Shown: positions 8,117 to 17,241 of the stretch, piece after piece
How positions within the stretch are numbered: position 1 is the first letter of the stretch
How the letters are laid out: each line of letters opens with the position of its first letter
Origin: CAYJPV01 sp964396055
GTDB lineage: Bacteria; Acidobacteriota; Vicinamibacteria; Vicinamibacterales; JAKQTR01
Length of the DNA: 64,000 bases
Direction: 5' to 3'
Assembly: GCA_964396055.1 (NCBI GenBank)
Contig: CAYNDV010000006.1
Span: 1 to 64,000, forward strand
Position numbers and translations under genes: made by a program
The notes under the pieces: model-generated
What the model saw: the letters and a program-made list of their open reading frames with translations, nothing else
The model's database searches: none
What the model was told of the DNA's origin: nothing

Positions 8117-8644
8117 ATGCCCGACCACGATCCCAGCAACGTGCTCATCTCGGCCGAGGACATCCAGGCGCGGGTGCGCGGCCTCGCCCAGGACATCTCG
8201 AAGGACTTCGCGCCCGGCGAGGAGTTGCACCTGGTGGCGGTGCTCAAGGGTGCGTTCGTCTTCCTCGGGGACCTGATCCGGGCGATGGATCGGCCCGTGT
8301 CGATCGACTTCATGGCGGTATCGAGCTACGGCAAAGCCACCACGTCGTCGGGCGAAGTCCGGGTGCTGAAGGACGTCGACTCGCGCCTCGAGGGGCGCAA
8401 CGTGATCATCGTCGAGGACATCGTCGACACCGGCCTGACGCTGGCCTACCTGCAGGAGATCCTGCACGCGCGGTCGCCGAAGTCGTTGAAGACCGCGTGC
8501 CTGCTCAGCAAGCCGTCACGCCGCCTGGTGGACGTGAAGGTGGACTACGTCGGCTTCACGATCGAGGACCGGTTCGTGGTGGGCTACGGCCTCGATTATG
8601 CGGAGAAGTACCGCAACCTGCCGTACCTCGCCGCCCTCGACTGA
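8117..8644 (+). CDS. hpt: hypoxanthine phosphoribosyltransferase
   Basis: A 175-residue type I phosphoribosyltransferase that salvages hypoxanthine and guanine to IMP and GMP. The PRPP-binding loop VIIVEDIVDTGLTL (near residues 96-109) is intact, with the flexible-loop SSYGK region (about 72-76) and the C-terminal purine-binding DRFVVGYGLDYAEKYRNLP. The length matches bacterial Hpt. It is followed by a minus-strand nucleoside deaminase-like amidohydrolase and then upp, a small salvage neighbourhood. Confidence 0.95.
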   Translation: MPDHDPSNVLISAEDIQARVRGLAQDISKDFAPGEELHLVAVLKGAFVFLGDLIRAMDRPVSIDFMAVSSYGKATTSSGEVRVLKDVDSRLEGRNVIIVEDIVDTGLTLAYLQEILHARSPKSLKTACLLSKPSRRLVDVKVDYVGFTIEDRFVVGYGLDYAEKYRNLPYLAALD

Positions 8645-8668
8645 CCGCGCGCCCCTGCTCGCCGGCCC

Positions 8669-10120
8669 CTACTTCTCGGTGGCCGCCCGCTCGGCGGCCG
8701 CGCGCGCCACAGCCTCACGCACCCGGACGGCCATGGCGTTGGCTGCGCCCAGCACGGCGGCCGCATCCAGCGTCCTGACCCGCCGATCCTCCATCACCAC
8801 GACACCGTTGATGACGCTGGCGGTCACGTCGTCGCCGCGCGTGACGTAGACGAGGTGGGACACGGGGTTGTAGAGCGGCGTGTGGCGGGGGGTCGAAGCG
8901 TCGACGACGATCAGGTCGGCCAGCTTACCGGCCTCCAGCGAGCCCAGGCGGTCGTCCAGGCCCAGGCTGCGGGCGCCGCCGAGGGTGGCCAGTTCGAGCA
9001 CCGTCTGGGCGGGCATCGAGCGCGGATCGTCGTCCACCAGCTTGTGCAGCATCGCGGTGGTGCGCATGACCTCGAACATGTCGAGGTCGTTGTTGCTGGC
9101 GGCGCCGTCGGTGCCGAGCCCGGACGGGATTCCCGCCTTCACCCACTTCGCGACGGGCGCCGTCCCGCTGGCCAGTTTCATGTTGCTCTCGGGGTTGTGC
9201 GAGAGCCCCACCTGGCGGCGCGCGAGGATGGCCAGGTCGTCGTCGGACAGCCACACGCCATGGGCGGCGTGCGCGCCGGGTCCCCAGAAGCCGAGCGACT
9301 CCAGATACGCCGTCGGCGACATCCCGTGGCGCTCGGCCGACGTCTTCGCCTCGTCGCGGGTCTCCGACAGGTGAATCAGCAGCGGCACGCCCTTCTCGCG
9401 GGCCAGGTCGCGGCAGGCCCGGAGGCTGTCGGCGTCCACCGTGTACATCGAATGGGCCGCGATGGCGGGGATCACGAGCGGGTCCTGCCGGAACTCGTCG
9501 ATGAACCGCCGGGCCCGCGCCAGCGCCTCGAGAGGCGTCTTCGCGTCGGCCACGGGAAAGCCAATGACCGACTGGCCCAGGACCCCGCGCATCCCGGCCC
9601 GCTTCGCCGACCGGGCCACCTCCTCCTCGAAGTAGTACATGTCGGTGAAGAGCGTGGTGCCCGAACGGATCATCTCGAGGGCGGCCAGGTCCGAGCCCAC
9701 CCGGACGAACTCAGCCGACACCGTCCGGGCCTCGGCCGGAAAGATGTAGTTGTTGAGCCAGTCCATCAGCGCCATGTCGTCCGCCAGGCCGCGGAACAGC
9801 ACCATGGGCGCGTGGCCGTGGGTGTTGATCAGGCCCGGCATGACGATCGATCCGTCCGCCCGGATGGTGCGGCCGGCCACGTACGCCCGGTCGATGGCCT
9901 CGGGCGTATCCACCGCCACGATCCGGTCGCCGTCGATCGCCACGGCGCCGGGCGCCAGGACCCGGCGCGCCGCGTCCACGGTCACCACCGTCCCTCCGGT
10001 CACGACGAGCGAGACCTGCCGCCGATCGGGGACCGCACGCACCACCAGGAACCCGACGACGAAGAGGAGGCCGGCGGCCAGCGCCAGCGAGGCCAGATGG
10101 GAACGGAACGTGGACGTCAT
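8669..10120 (-). CDS. membrane-anchored amidohydrolase (MTA/SAH deaminase-like)
   Basis: A 483-residue amidohydrolase of the TRZ/ATZ group. The metal ligands are visible: HGH in INTHGHAPM (near residue 101), HSMYT, the catalytic HLSETRDE, AHGVWLSDDD and the final Asp in GTDGAASNNDLDMF. This pattern is typical of 5'-methylthioadenosine/S-adenosylhomocysteine deaminases and related chlorohydrolases. A hydrophobic segment at about residues 9-29 suggests a membrane anchor or uncleaved signal, unlike the soluble cytosolic MtaD. Location between hpt and upp fits purine salvage, but the substrate is not fixed. Confidence 0.8.
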   Translation of the reverse strand: MTSTFRSHLASLALAAGLLFVVGFLVVRAVPDRRQVSLVVTGGTVVTVDAARRVLAPGAVAIDGDRIVAVDTPEAIDRAYVAGRTIRADGSIVMPGLINTHGHAPMVLFRGLADDMALMDWLNNYIFPAEARTVSAEFVRVGSDLAALEMIRSGTTLFTDMYYFEEEVARSAKRAGMRGVLGQSVIGFPVADAKTPLEALARARRFIDEFRQDPLVIPAIAAHSMYTVDADSLRACRDLAREKGVPLLIHLSETRDEAKTSAERHGMSPTAYLESLGFWGPGAHAAHGVWLSDDDLAILARRQVGLSHNPESNMKLASGTAPVAKWVKAGIPSGLGTDGAASNNDLDMFEVMRTTAMLHKLVDDDPRSMPAQTVLELATLGGARSLGLDDRLGSLEAGKLADLIVVDASTPRHTPLYNPVSHLVYVTRGDDVTASVINGVVVMEDRRVRTLDAAAVLGAANAMAVRVREAVARAAAERAATEK

Positions 10121-10129
10121 GGTGGTCCG

Positions 10130-10135
10130 ATTCTA
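10130..10135 (-). promoter_or_regulatory. -10 element for the amidohydrolase gene
   Basis: Minus-strand TAGAAT ends 9 nt before the ATG at 10120, with no SD sequence between. It is back-to-back with the upp promoter in a 78-bp divergent intergenic region. Confidence 0.5.
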
Positions 10136-10163
10136 CCCCAGCCCCGCGGGGCCGCCGCGTCCG

Positions 10164-10192
10164 CTGACAGTGCCCGGCGCATGTTGTATAGT
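10164..10192 (+). promoter_or_regulatory. promoter of upp, predicting a leaderless mRNA
   Basis: CTGACA at 10164-10169 and TATAGT at 10187-10192 are spaced by exactly 17 bp. The expected transcription start falls on the GTG at 10199, 6 nt past the -10, so the mRNA would begin at the start codon. Confidence 0.7.
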
Positions 10193-10198
10193 GTCGCC

Positions 10199-10822
10199 GT
10201 GGCGGTCCATCTCGTTCAGCACCCGCTCGTGCACGACATCCTGCTCTCCCTGCGCGACGCGCGGACCGATCACGAGACGTTCCGCCGGATGGCCGTGCGG
10301 ATCAGCGTCCTGCTGGCCACCGAGGCCCTGCGGACCCTGCCGACCAGGCCGGCCACGGTGATGACGCCGCTCGGCGAGGCGTCCGGATCGCGGGTGGCCA
10401 TCGACGTGGTGGTGGTACCCGTCCTGCGGGCCGGGCTGGGCATGCTGGATGCCGTACTCGAGCTCGTGCCCGGCGCCCGCGTGGGCCACATCGGCCTGCA
10501 GCGCGACGAGGAGACGGCCGTCGCGTCGCAGTACTACGCGAAGCTGCCCCCCAACATGGCGCAGTCGCACGTGCTCATCATCGACCCGATGCTGGCCACG
10601 GGCGGCAGCGCGGTGTACGCCCTCGACCTCCTGAAGCGGGCGGGCGCCCGGCGCATCCAGATGATCTGCATCGTCTCGGCGCCGGAAGGCATCGCCCTGG
10701 TCGAGCAGCACCACCCCGACGTGGAAATCTTCACCCCGGCGGTGGATCGGGGCCTCAACGACCGGAAGTTCATCCTGCCCGGACTGGGCGACTTCGGCGA
10801 CCGCCTCTACGGCACCCTGTAG
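10199..10822 (+). CDS. upp: uracil phosphoribosyltransferase
   Basis: A 207-residue enzyme making UMP from uracil and PRPP. The PRPP loop VLIIDPMLATGGS and the C-terminal uracil-binding GLNDRKFILPGLGDFGDRLY are complete, and VPVLRAGLGM matches the family. The GTG at 10199 is chosen because the protein then starts VAVHLVQHPLVHD, the normal N-terminus, and because an in-frame ATG at 10181 lies upstream of the -10 box and could not be on this transcript. The citryl-CoA lyase-like gene begins 7 bp downstream in the same direction. Confidence 0.93.
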   Translation: MAVHLVQHPLVHDILLSLRDARTDHETFRRMAVRISVLLATEALRTLPTRPATVMTPLGEASGSRVAIDVVVVPVLRAGLGMLDAVLELVPGARVGHIGLQRDEETAVASQYYAKLPPNMAQSHVLIIDPMLATGGSAVYALDLLKRAGARRIQMICIVSAPEGIALVEQHHPDVEIFTPAVDRGLNDRKFILPGLGDFGDRLYGTL

Positions 10823-10829
10823 GAGTCCC

Positions 10830-11687
10830 ATGGCCGAGAAGCCCGGACCCCGCGACCGCACGAACGCGGCCACCACGCGCCGGGCGCCGGCGCGCGCCGC
10901 GTCGTGGCACACGGCCCTCACGCACATCGCCCCGAACGTGGTCGAGGTGCGCGGCTACCCCGTCGACGAACTGATGGGCCGCCTGTCGTTCGGCGAGAGC
11001 ATCTACCTGCTGCTGCGCGGCGAGGTGCCGTCCCCGTCGATCGGCAAGCTGTTCGGCGCCGTGCTCGTGGCGTCGATCGACCACGGCGTGACGCCGCCCT
11101 CGACGATTGCCGCGCGCAACGTGGCCTCGAGCGGCGCGTCGATGAAAGAGTGTGTCGCCGCCGGCATCCTGGGCTTCGGCACGTACCACGGCGGCGACGT
11201 CGGGTCGTGCATGCGGTTCCTGCAGGAGTGCATGGCCACGGGCCGCGCGGGATCAGCCTGCGAGGCCGCCGCCCGCGAGTCGCTCGCGCCCTACGCCGAG
11301 CGCGGCATCCTCCCGCCCGGGTTCGGCCACCGCATCCACACCCGCGATCCGCGGGCCGCGCGCCTGCTGCAGATGGCCCACGAATTCGATCTCGGCACCG
11401 AACACTGCCGCATGCTGCGGTGCGTCGAACGCGTGCTCAACGAGGCGCCCGGCCGCCGCGAACACCCGCTGGCGATCAACCTCGATGGCGCCATCGCCGC
11501 CGTGTGCGGCGACCTGGGCTTCGACCCGGAGATTGCCGCGGGCCTCTTCATCATCGCCCGCGTGCCCGGCCTGCTGGCCCACGCGGCGGAAGAGCAGATG
11601 CGGCACGCGCCGATGCGGCAGATCGACGCCAGCAGCCACGTCTACGACGGCCCGTCGCGGCGCCGGCTGCCGGACACCAGGAAGTAG
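10830..11687 (+). CDS. citryl-CoA lyase / citrate synthase-like protein
   Basis: A 285-residue protein, shorter than citrate synthase (about 430) but the right length for the stand-alone citryl-CoA lyase family. Citrate synthase-type residues are visible: a histidine in YHGGDVGS (near residue 111), FGHRIHTRDPRA (near 170) and an Asp in INLDGAIAA (near 213). In Hydrogenobacter, Ccl cleaves citryl-CoA to acetyl-CoA and oxaloacetate; a citrate synthase-like or regulatory role is also possible. It probably shares the upp transcript. The ATG has GGAG 6 nt upstream. Its TAG stop leads straight into a heptad array. Confidence 0.75.
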   Translation: MAEKPGPRDRTNAATTRRAPARAASWHTALTHIAPNVVEVRGYPVDELMGRLSFGESIYLLLRGEVPSPSIGKLFGAVLVASIDHGVTPPSTIAARNVASSGASMKECVAAGILGFGTYHGGDVGSCMRFLQECMATGRAGSACEAAARESLAPYAERGILPPGFGHRIHTRDPRAARLLQMAHEFDLGTEHCRMLRCVERVLNEAPGRREHPLAINLDGAIAAVCGDLGFDPEIAAGLFIIARVPGLLAHAAEEQMRHAPMRQIDASSHVYDGPSRRRLPDTRK

Positions 11688-11721
11688 GGGCTCGGGACTC
11701 GGGGCTCGGGACTCGGGGCTC
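11687..11721. repeat. heptad repeat array, five units
   Basis: GGGGCTC and GGGACTC alternate (three and two copies), beginning on the last G of the citryl-CoA lyase stop codon. The period is 7, or 14 counting the alternation. Confidence 0.85.
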
Positions 11722-11734
11722 GGAGGACCAGGAC

Positions 11735-11767
11735 TGCACGTAGTGCAGGGCATCAGCCCTGCCGGGC
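11735..11767. repeat. REP-like palindrome with GTAG head
   Basis: GTAG is followed by the hairpin TGCAGGGC-ATCA-GCCCTGC and then CGGGCC. The copy at 56745 differs only in the loop (TTCA). Head tetranucleotide plus imperfect palindrome is the REP architecture recognised by RAYT transposases. Confidence 0.7.
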
Positions 11768-11786
11768 CGACGCGTCCGCCTGCCTC

Positions 11787-11816
11787 TTGCCCGAAGGCCC
11801 GCGAATCCGTTAGACT
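11787..11816 (+). promoter_or_regulatory. promoter for tRNA-Val
   Basis: TTGCCC at 11787-11792 and TAGACT at 11811-11816 are separated by 18 bp. The predicted start is about 7 nt before the mature 5' end of the tRNA at 11830. Confidence 0.55.
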
Positions 11817-11829
11817 GAAGTTTCTGTCC

Positions 11830-11904
11830 GGGCGCTTGGCTCAGCGGTAGAGCACCGCCTTCACACGGCGGGGGTCAGTGGTTCGAATCCACTAGCGCCC
11901 ACCA
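11830..11904 (+). tRNA. tRNA-Val (anticodon CAC)
   Basis: The acceptor stem GGGCGCT pairs with AGCGCCC. The D-arm is GCTCAGCGGTAGAGC, the anticodon arm CCGCC-TTCACAC-GGCGG gives CAC, the T-loop is TTCGAAT, the discriminator is A and the CCA end is encoded. It reads GUG codons. Confidence 0.96.
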
Positions 11905-11962
11905 CAGCCCGACGAACGGCCCGCACCAGCGGGCCGTTCCTGCCTACGCGGCCATCACGGGG

Positions 11963-11971
11963 TGATAGGAT
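11963..11971 (+). promoter_or_regulatory. extended -10 promoter of the pseudouridine synthase gene
   Basis: TGA-TAGGAT is an extended -10 ending 10 nt before the ATG at 11982. No SD precedes that ATG. The in-frame ATG at 11970 overlaps the -10 and is therefore not the likely start. Confidence 0.5.
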
Positions 11972-11981
11972 GCCTCCGCCC

Positions 11982-12740
11982 ATGATGCCGGCCGCTCCCC
12001 TCTCCATCCTCCACCAGGACGACGACGTGTTCGTCCTCGACAAGCCCGCCGGCCTGCCCGTGGTGCCCGGCGGCGGCGAGCACCCGGCGGCCTGCGTCCG
12101 CCACCTCCTGGAGCGGCAGGTGGGTGAACCGGTCTGGGTGGTCCACCGGCTCGACCGCGACACGTCCGGCGTCCTGGCGTTCGCCCGCCACCCCGACGCC
12201 CACCGCCGGCTCAACGCCGCCTTCGAGGCGCGGGCGGTGGCCAAGACCTACCTGGCCGTGACCGCAGGTGTGCCCGTGCCGCCCGCGGGCACGATCGCCG
12301 TGCCGCTGCACGAAGCCCGGCGCGGCCGGATGCGCCCCTGCGCCGCCGGCGAGACAGGCGTCGAGGCCGTCACGGACTATGCGGTGGAGTGCGTCTGGGG
12401 ACCCGCCGAGGCGGCGGTGGCCCTGGTCAGGGCCTGCCCGCGGACGGGCAGACACCACCAGATCCGGGTGCACCTGCGGTCGATGGGCACACCCATCCTG
12501 TTCGACGATGTCTACGGCCGGTCGACGCTGAAGGGGGATTGGCGCGCGGGACCGTGTCAGCGGCTCGCGCTCCACGCCGTGCGGCTGGAGCTGCCGCCCA
12601 GCGGCCACGGGCCTGTGCTGCGCATCGACGCCCCGGTGGCGGCCGACCTGGCCGCCCTCATCGGCTGGCTCGACGCGCGGCGGCCTGTCGTCCAGGCCCG
12701 TGCCGCCGGCGCAGGCGGGCTTACTTCTTGGCTTCGGTGA
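11982..12740 (+). CDS. RluA-family RNA pseudouridine synthase
   Basis: A 252-residue enzyme that isomerises uridine in rRNA or tRNA. The catalytic motif HRLDRDTSGVLAFAR, with the nucleophilic Asp, lies near residue 56, and HQIRVHLRSMGTPI is the conserved C-terminal strand. There is no N-terminal S4 domain, so it is of the shorter RluA/TruC-like class. Substrate position cannot be assigned. The stop overlaps by 20 bp the 3' end of the convergent secreted protein gene. Confidence 0.88.
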   Translation: MMPAAPLSILHQDDDVFVLDKPAGLPVVPGGGEHPAACVRHLLERQVGEPVWVVHRLDRDTSGVLAFARHPDAHRRLNAAFEARAVAKTYLAVTAGVPVPPAGTIAVPLHEARRGRMRPCAAGETGVEAVTDYAVECVWGPAEAAVALVRACPRTGRHHQIRVHLRSMGTPILFDDVYGRSTLKGDWRAGPCQRLALHAVRLELPPSGHGPVLRIDAPVAADLAALIGWLDARRPVVQARAAGAGGLTSWLR

Positions 12741-13278
12741 TCAGCAGGCGCAGCAGCCTCGCGTACGCCTTGTCGGCGTCCGCGAAGATCTTCGCCCACT
12801 GCTCCTCGGAGATCTTCTGGTCCTTGCGCCACTGGTCGTCGAAGCGCGTGGACTTGCCGCCCATCTCCGCCGAATCGAAGCCCTTGCCCTCTTCCCGCTC
12901 GGGCCGGAGGCCGTCGGCGCCAAGGTCTTCGAAGAAGACCCGCGTGCCGGCCTTGGCGGCGCTGTTCAGATCGATGTAGATCTCCTGGTATTCCTTCTTG
13001 TTCAGCTTCTCGACGAGCAGGACCGCCGGGTCGTACTTGGCGCCCACCACGAGCAGCTGGCTGCCGGAGAAATACATCGCGGCCACGAAGGCCTCGGGAT
13101 CGCTTGTATCCTTCGCGGCGACCGTCGTCAGCTTCTTCCCGTCCAGCAGCGTGGACAGCTCCTTGGCCAGGGCCACCGACGCGGGCTGGGTGTCCTGAGC
13201 CGCCAGAGGCGCCGCCGCGGCCGCAAAGACCAGGACGCCGAGAGTCACCACTCCAAACCGACGCAGACCAGTGATCAT
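12721..13278 (-). CDS. secreted/periplasmic protein of unknown function
   Basis: A 185-residue precursor with a clear signal peptide: RRFG, a hydrophobic core VVTLGVLVFAAAA and a cleavage-like APLAAQ near residue 28. The mature part is a compact alpha/beta domain with KYDPAVLLVEKLNKKEYQ and an Asp/Glu-rich stretch. I recognise no named family. The ATG at 13278 is chosen because GGAAGG lies 8 nt upstream and the signal peptide then starts correctly; upstream in-frame ATGs add a non-signal-like extension. Minus-strand TGG-TAGAAA at 13314-13322 is a possible extended -10. Confidence 0.7.
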   Translation of the reverse strand: MITGLRRFGVVTLGVLVFAAAAAPLAAQDTQPASVALAKELSTLLDGKKLTTVAAKDTSDPEAFVAAMYFSGSQLLVVGAKYDPAVLLVEKLNKKEYQEIYIDLNSAAKAGTRVFFEDLGADGLRPEREEGKGFDSAEMGGKSTRFDDQWRKDQKISEEQWAKIFADADKAYARLLRLLITEAKK

Positions 13279-13378
13279 GAGAATCACCTTCCGAGGGGGC
13301 ATTAGGCTGCACGTTTCTACCATGCGCACGGTCCTGCGTCAACGGGCCAAGTGGCGCACGGTGAAGGTCTTACCCGCC

Positions 13379-13807
13379 TCACCCGATGAATAGCGGGTCC
13401 TCGTCGTCGAAGCGGGGCGTCTGACGCCCGCCGCCGCCCCCGCGCACGGCCCGGAACGCGGTGACAACGCCGCGGACGGCAGCGGCGACCGCCACGAGCT
13501 CCCGGATCGGCCCGACAATGGCGTGCTGGACCACCCCCAGGGTCTCCTCGGTGCGTTTCGAGACGCCAGCCAGCAGCCGGTCCACCCGCTCCACCTGGAC
13601 GGCGGCCAGGCTGGTGGCCTGCTGGAGGCGCTCCGCCACGAGACGCAGGCGTTCGGCGAGGGGGCCCAGTTCGGCCTCCACCCGGGTGGCCAGGGCATCG
13701 ACGCGCCTCGAGAGCCGCAGGAGCACCAGCACGACCGCGACCTGGACGGTGGCCATCACGACCACGGCCAGGGCGATCACGCCGAGAAAGACGTCGGCCA
13801 TGCTCAC
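13379..13807 (-). CDS. membrane-anchored coiled-coil protein (DUF948-like)
   Basis: A 142-residue protein: one N-terminal membrane helix (about residues 5-29), then a long amphipathic/coiled-coil region rich in Leu, Arg and Glu to about residue 105, a Gly-rich linker and an acidic tail DDEDPLF. The layout resembles DUF948 proteins, which often pair with YtxH proteins in Gram-positive stress loci. It follows the YtxH-like gene with a GTGA overlap. ATG at 13801 is an alternative start. Function is unknown; an envelope-stress role is inference. Confidence 0.7.
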   Translation of the reverse strand: MSMADVFLGVIALAVVVMATVQVAVVLVLLRLSRRVDALATRVEAELGPLAERLRLVAERLQQATSLAAVQVERVDRLLAGVSKRTEETLGVVQHAIVGPIRELVAVAAAVRGVVTAFRAVRGGGGGRQTPRFDDEDPLFIG

Positions 13808-14082
13808 ACCGGCTCCTGATCGCCGCGGGCCGTCTGGTAGGCTTCGCGCCCGCGCTCGACGGCGGTCGCGATGGTTTCGCGCTGCCGGCTGAGGTATTCG
13901 CGCGTCTTCTTCGCCGCCTCGGTCACCTTGTCGCGGCCCTCCCGGGCCTTGTCGCCGAGGAACTCGCGGGTGTCCTCCCCCTTCGCCGGCGCGAACAGCA
14001 ACGCCACGGCCGCCCCGACAATCGCCCCCAGCGCAAACGCCGCCACGACGCCTGTCGCGCCGCTCGATCTCTCGTCAGACAT
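13804..14082 (-). CDS. YtxH-domain protein
   Basis: A 92-residue protein with the YtxH hallmark: a glycine-rich membrane helix (AFALGAIVGAAVALLFAP, about residues 15-32) followed by KGEDTRE and a charged helical C-terminus. YtxH proteins are small stress-associated membrane proteins of uncertain mechanism. A GGAGGGG SD precedes the ATG. It is the first gene of a two-gene unit with the coiled-coil protein. Confidence 0.8.
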   Translation of the reverse strand: MSDERSSGATGVVAAFALGAIVGAAVALLFAPAKGEDTREFLGDKAREGRDKVTEAAKKTREYLSRQRETIATAVERGREAYQTARGDQEPV

Positions 14083-14144
14083 GTTGGGCCCCTCCCGAGG
14101 CCGGCACGGAACCGCCGTGCAAGACCATCATATAACCACTGGAC

Positions 14145-14161
14145 GGTTCAGGGTTCCCGGT

Positions 14162-14172
<11 letters not shown>
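14145..14172. repeat. heptad repeat array at the uvrB stop codon
   Basis: Four units: GGTTCAG, GGTTCCC, GGTTCAG, GGTTCGC. On the minus strand the array encodes the last residues of UvrB (…EP) and provides its TGA stop at 14162-14164, then continues downstream. The units closely match those at 4806 and 7460. Confidence 0.85.
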
Positions 14173-16177
<2,005 letters not shown>

Positions 16178-16195
16178 GGCGGGCTGTCGGGGCGC

Positions 16196-17101
16196 TCAGG
16201 GCGCCTGACGGAACGGGGCGTAGTACCCCTTGCGGCTGCGCACCTTCAGGCCCGGCCGCTTGACCTTGAGGTCCACCTTGCGCCAGCTGCCGTCGGTGCG
16301 GGTGTCGGCAGACAGGTACCCGATGGTGTACTGCGCCCGGATCTCGGACGTGACCTTCGCATAGGTCTTGTCGAGGTCCTTGACGCTGTTGGGGAAGAAC
16401 GCCAGGCCACCCGTCACCTCGGTCAGCTGCTGCAGGCGCAGGCGCTGTTCCATGGCCCGCGGCGACGTGCTGCCGCGCAGGAAGCCGATCGCATACAGCG
16501 TGATGTCGGCCGCCTTCAGCAGGTCGATGGTCTCGCCGAAGTTCATCGTGCTGCTCGTGTCGGCGCCGTCCGTGTACATCACGAGAATCTTGCGGCCGTC
16601 CAGGTCCGACGCGCCGTGGAGGTAGACGCCCAGCGCGTCGTGCATGGCCGTGTCGCCCTGGGGCTTGCGCCGCCGGATGCGCTCGACCAACCGCGGGAAA
16701 TCGTTGGGGCCGTAGCGGGCCACCCGCACCTCGGTGTCGAAATCCACCAGGGTGACCTCCTCCGCGTCCGGCAGCGTATTCAGGAACTTGATCGCCGCGC
16801 TGCGAGAGAAGGCGATGTCCTCCTCCATGCTCGTGCTGCCGTCGAACAGCAGGCCCAGGTGCAGGGCCGGCGCAGGCTGGCTGTCGCCGCGCGCGAAGAA
16901 CTTGATCGCCTGCGGCCGGCCGTTCTCGACGATCTCGAAGTCGTCGGCGGTCAGGTCCGTAACGAAGCCGCCGTCCTTGTCCAGGACGGTGACCCCCAGG
17001 CTGACGAGATCCACCGTGCTCCTGAAGACCTGCGCCCGGGGCGCGACCGCCAACGCGGCGGCGCACAGCACCCCCGCCAGGATCCAACGCGTGCTCGGCA
17101 C
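16196..17101 (-). CDS. VWFA-related protein of the acidobacterial type
   Basis: A 301-residue secreted protein: a signal peptide with core ILAGVLCAAALAVAP, a short N-terminal strand region (STVDLVSLGVTVLDKDG) and a von Willebrand A domain with MIDAS motif DGSTSM near residue 87 and an Asp-containing TDGAD near 178. The N-terminal pattern 'VTVLDKDGxxVxDLTxxDFEI' defines the VWFA-related family expanded in Acidobacteriota. Partner and function are unknown. GTG start: GGAGGAG lies 6 nt upstream. A minus-strand -10 (TAAGAT, 17135-17140) precedes it. Confidence 0.85.
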   Translation of the reverse strand: MPSTRWILAGVLCAAALAVAPRAQVFRSTVDLVSLGVTVLDKDGGFVTDLTADDFEIVENGRPQAIKFFARGDSQPAPALHLGLLFDGSTSMEEDIAFSRSAAIKFLNTLPDAEEVTLVDFDTEVRVARYGPNDFPRLVERIRRRKPQGDTAMHDALGVYLHGASDLDGRKILVMYTDGADTSSTMNFGETIDLLKAADITLYAIGFLRGSTSPRAMEQRLRLQQLTEVTGGLAFFPNSVKDLDKTYAKVTSEIRAQYTIGYLSADTRTDGSWRKVDLKVKRPGLKVRSRKGYYAPFRQAP

Positions 17102-17176
17102 CGGTTTCTCCTCCGTCCGTGCGTAGGTGGTCCGATCTTACACTGCCCCGCCGGCGCCACGATCCGCCGAAGGGCG

Positions 17177-17182
17177 TATAAT
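17177..17182 (+). promoter_or_regulatory. -10 element for the DHH phosphoesterase gene
   Basis: A consensus TATAAT 59 nt before the chosen ATG at 17242. It is divergent from the VWFA gene's -10 at 17135-17140. No clear -35 was seen. Confidence 0.45.
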
Positions 17183-17241
17183 ACGTGTTTCCGGTTTATG
17201 GCACCGTCCGCTCCCGCTCCGCAGCCGGCCCCGAGGGCATC

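Noticed and set aside
8855..10198. Long plus-strand open frame running through to upp
   Set aside because: It is the antisense of the amidohydrolase gene with low-complexity Arg/Ala/His composition; only the part from 10199 is Upp.
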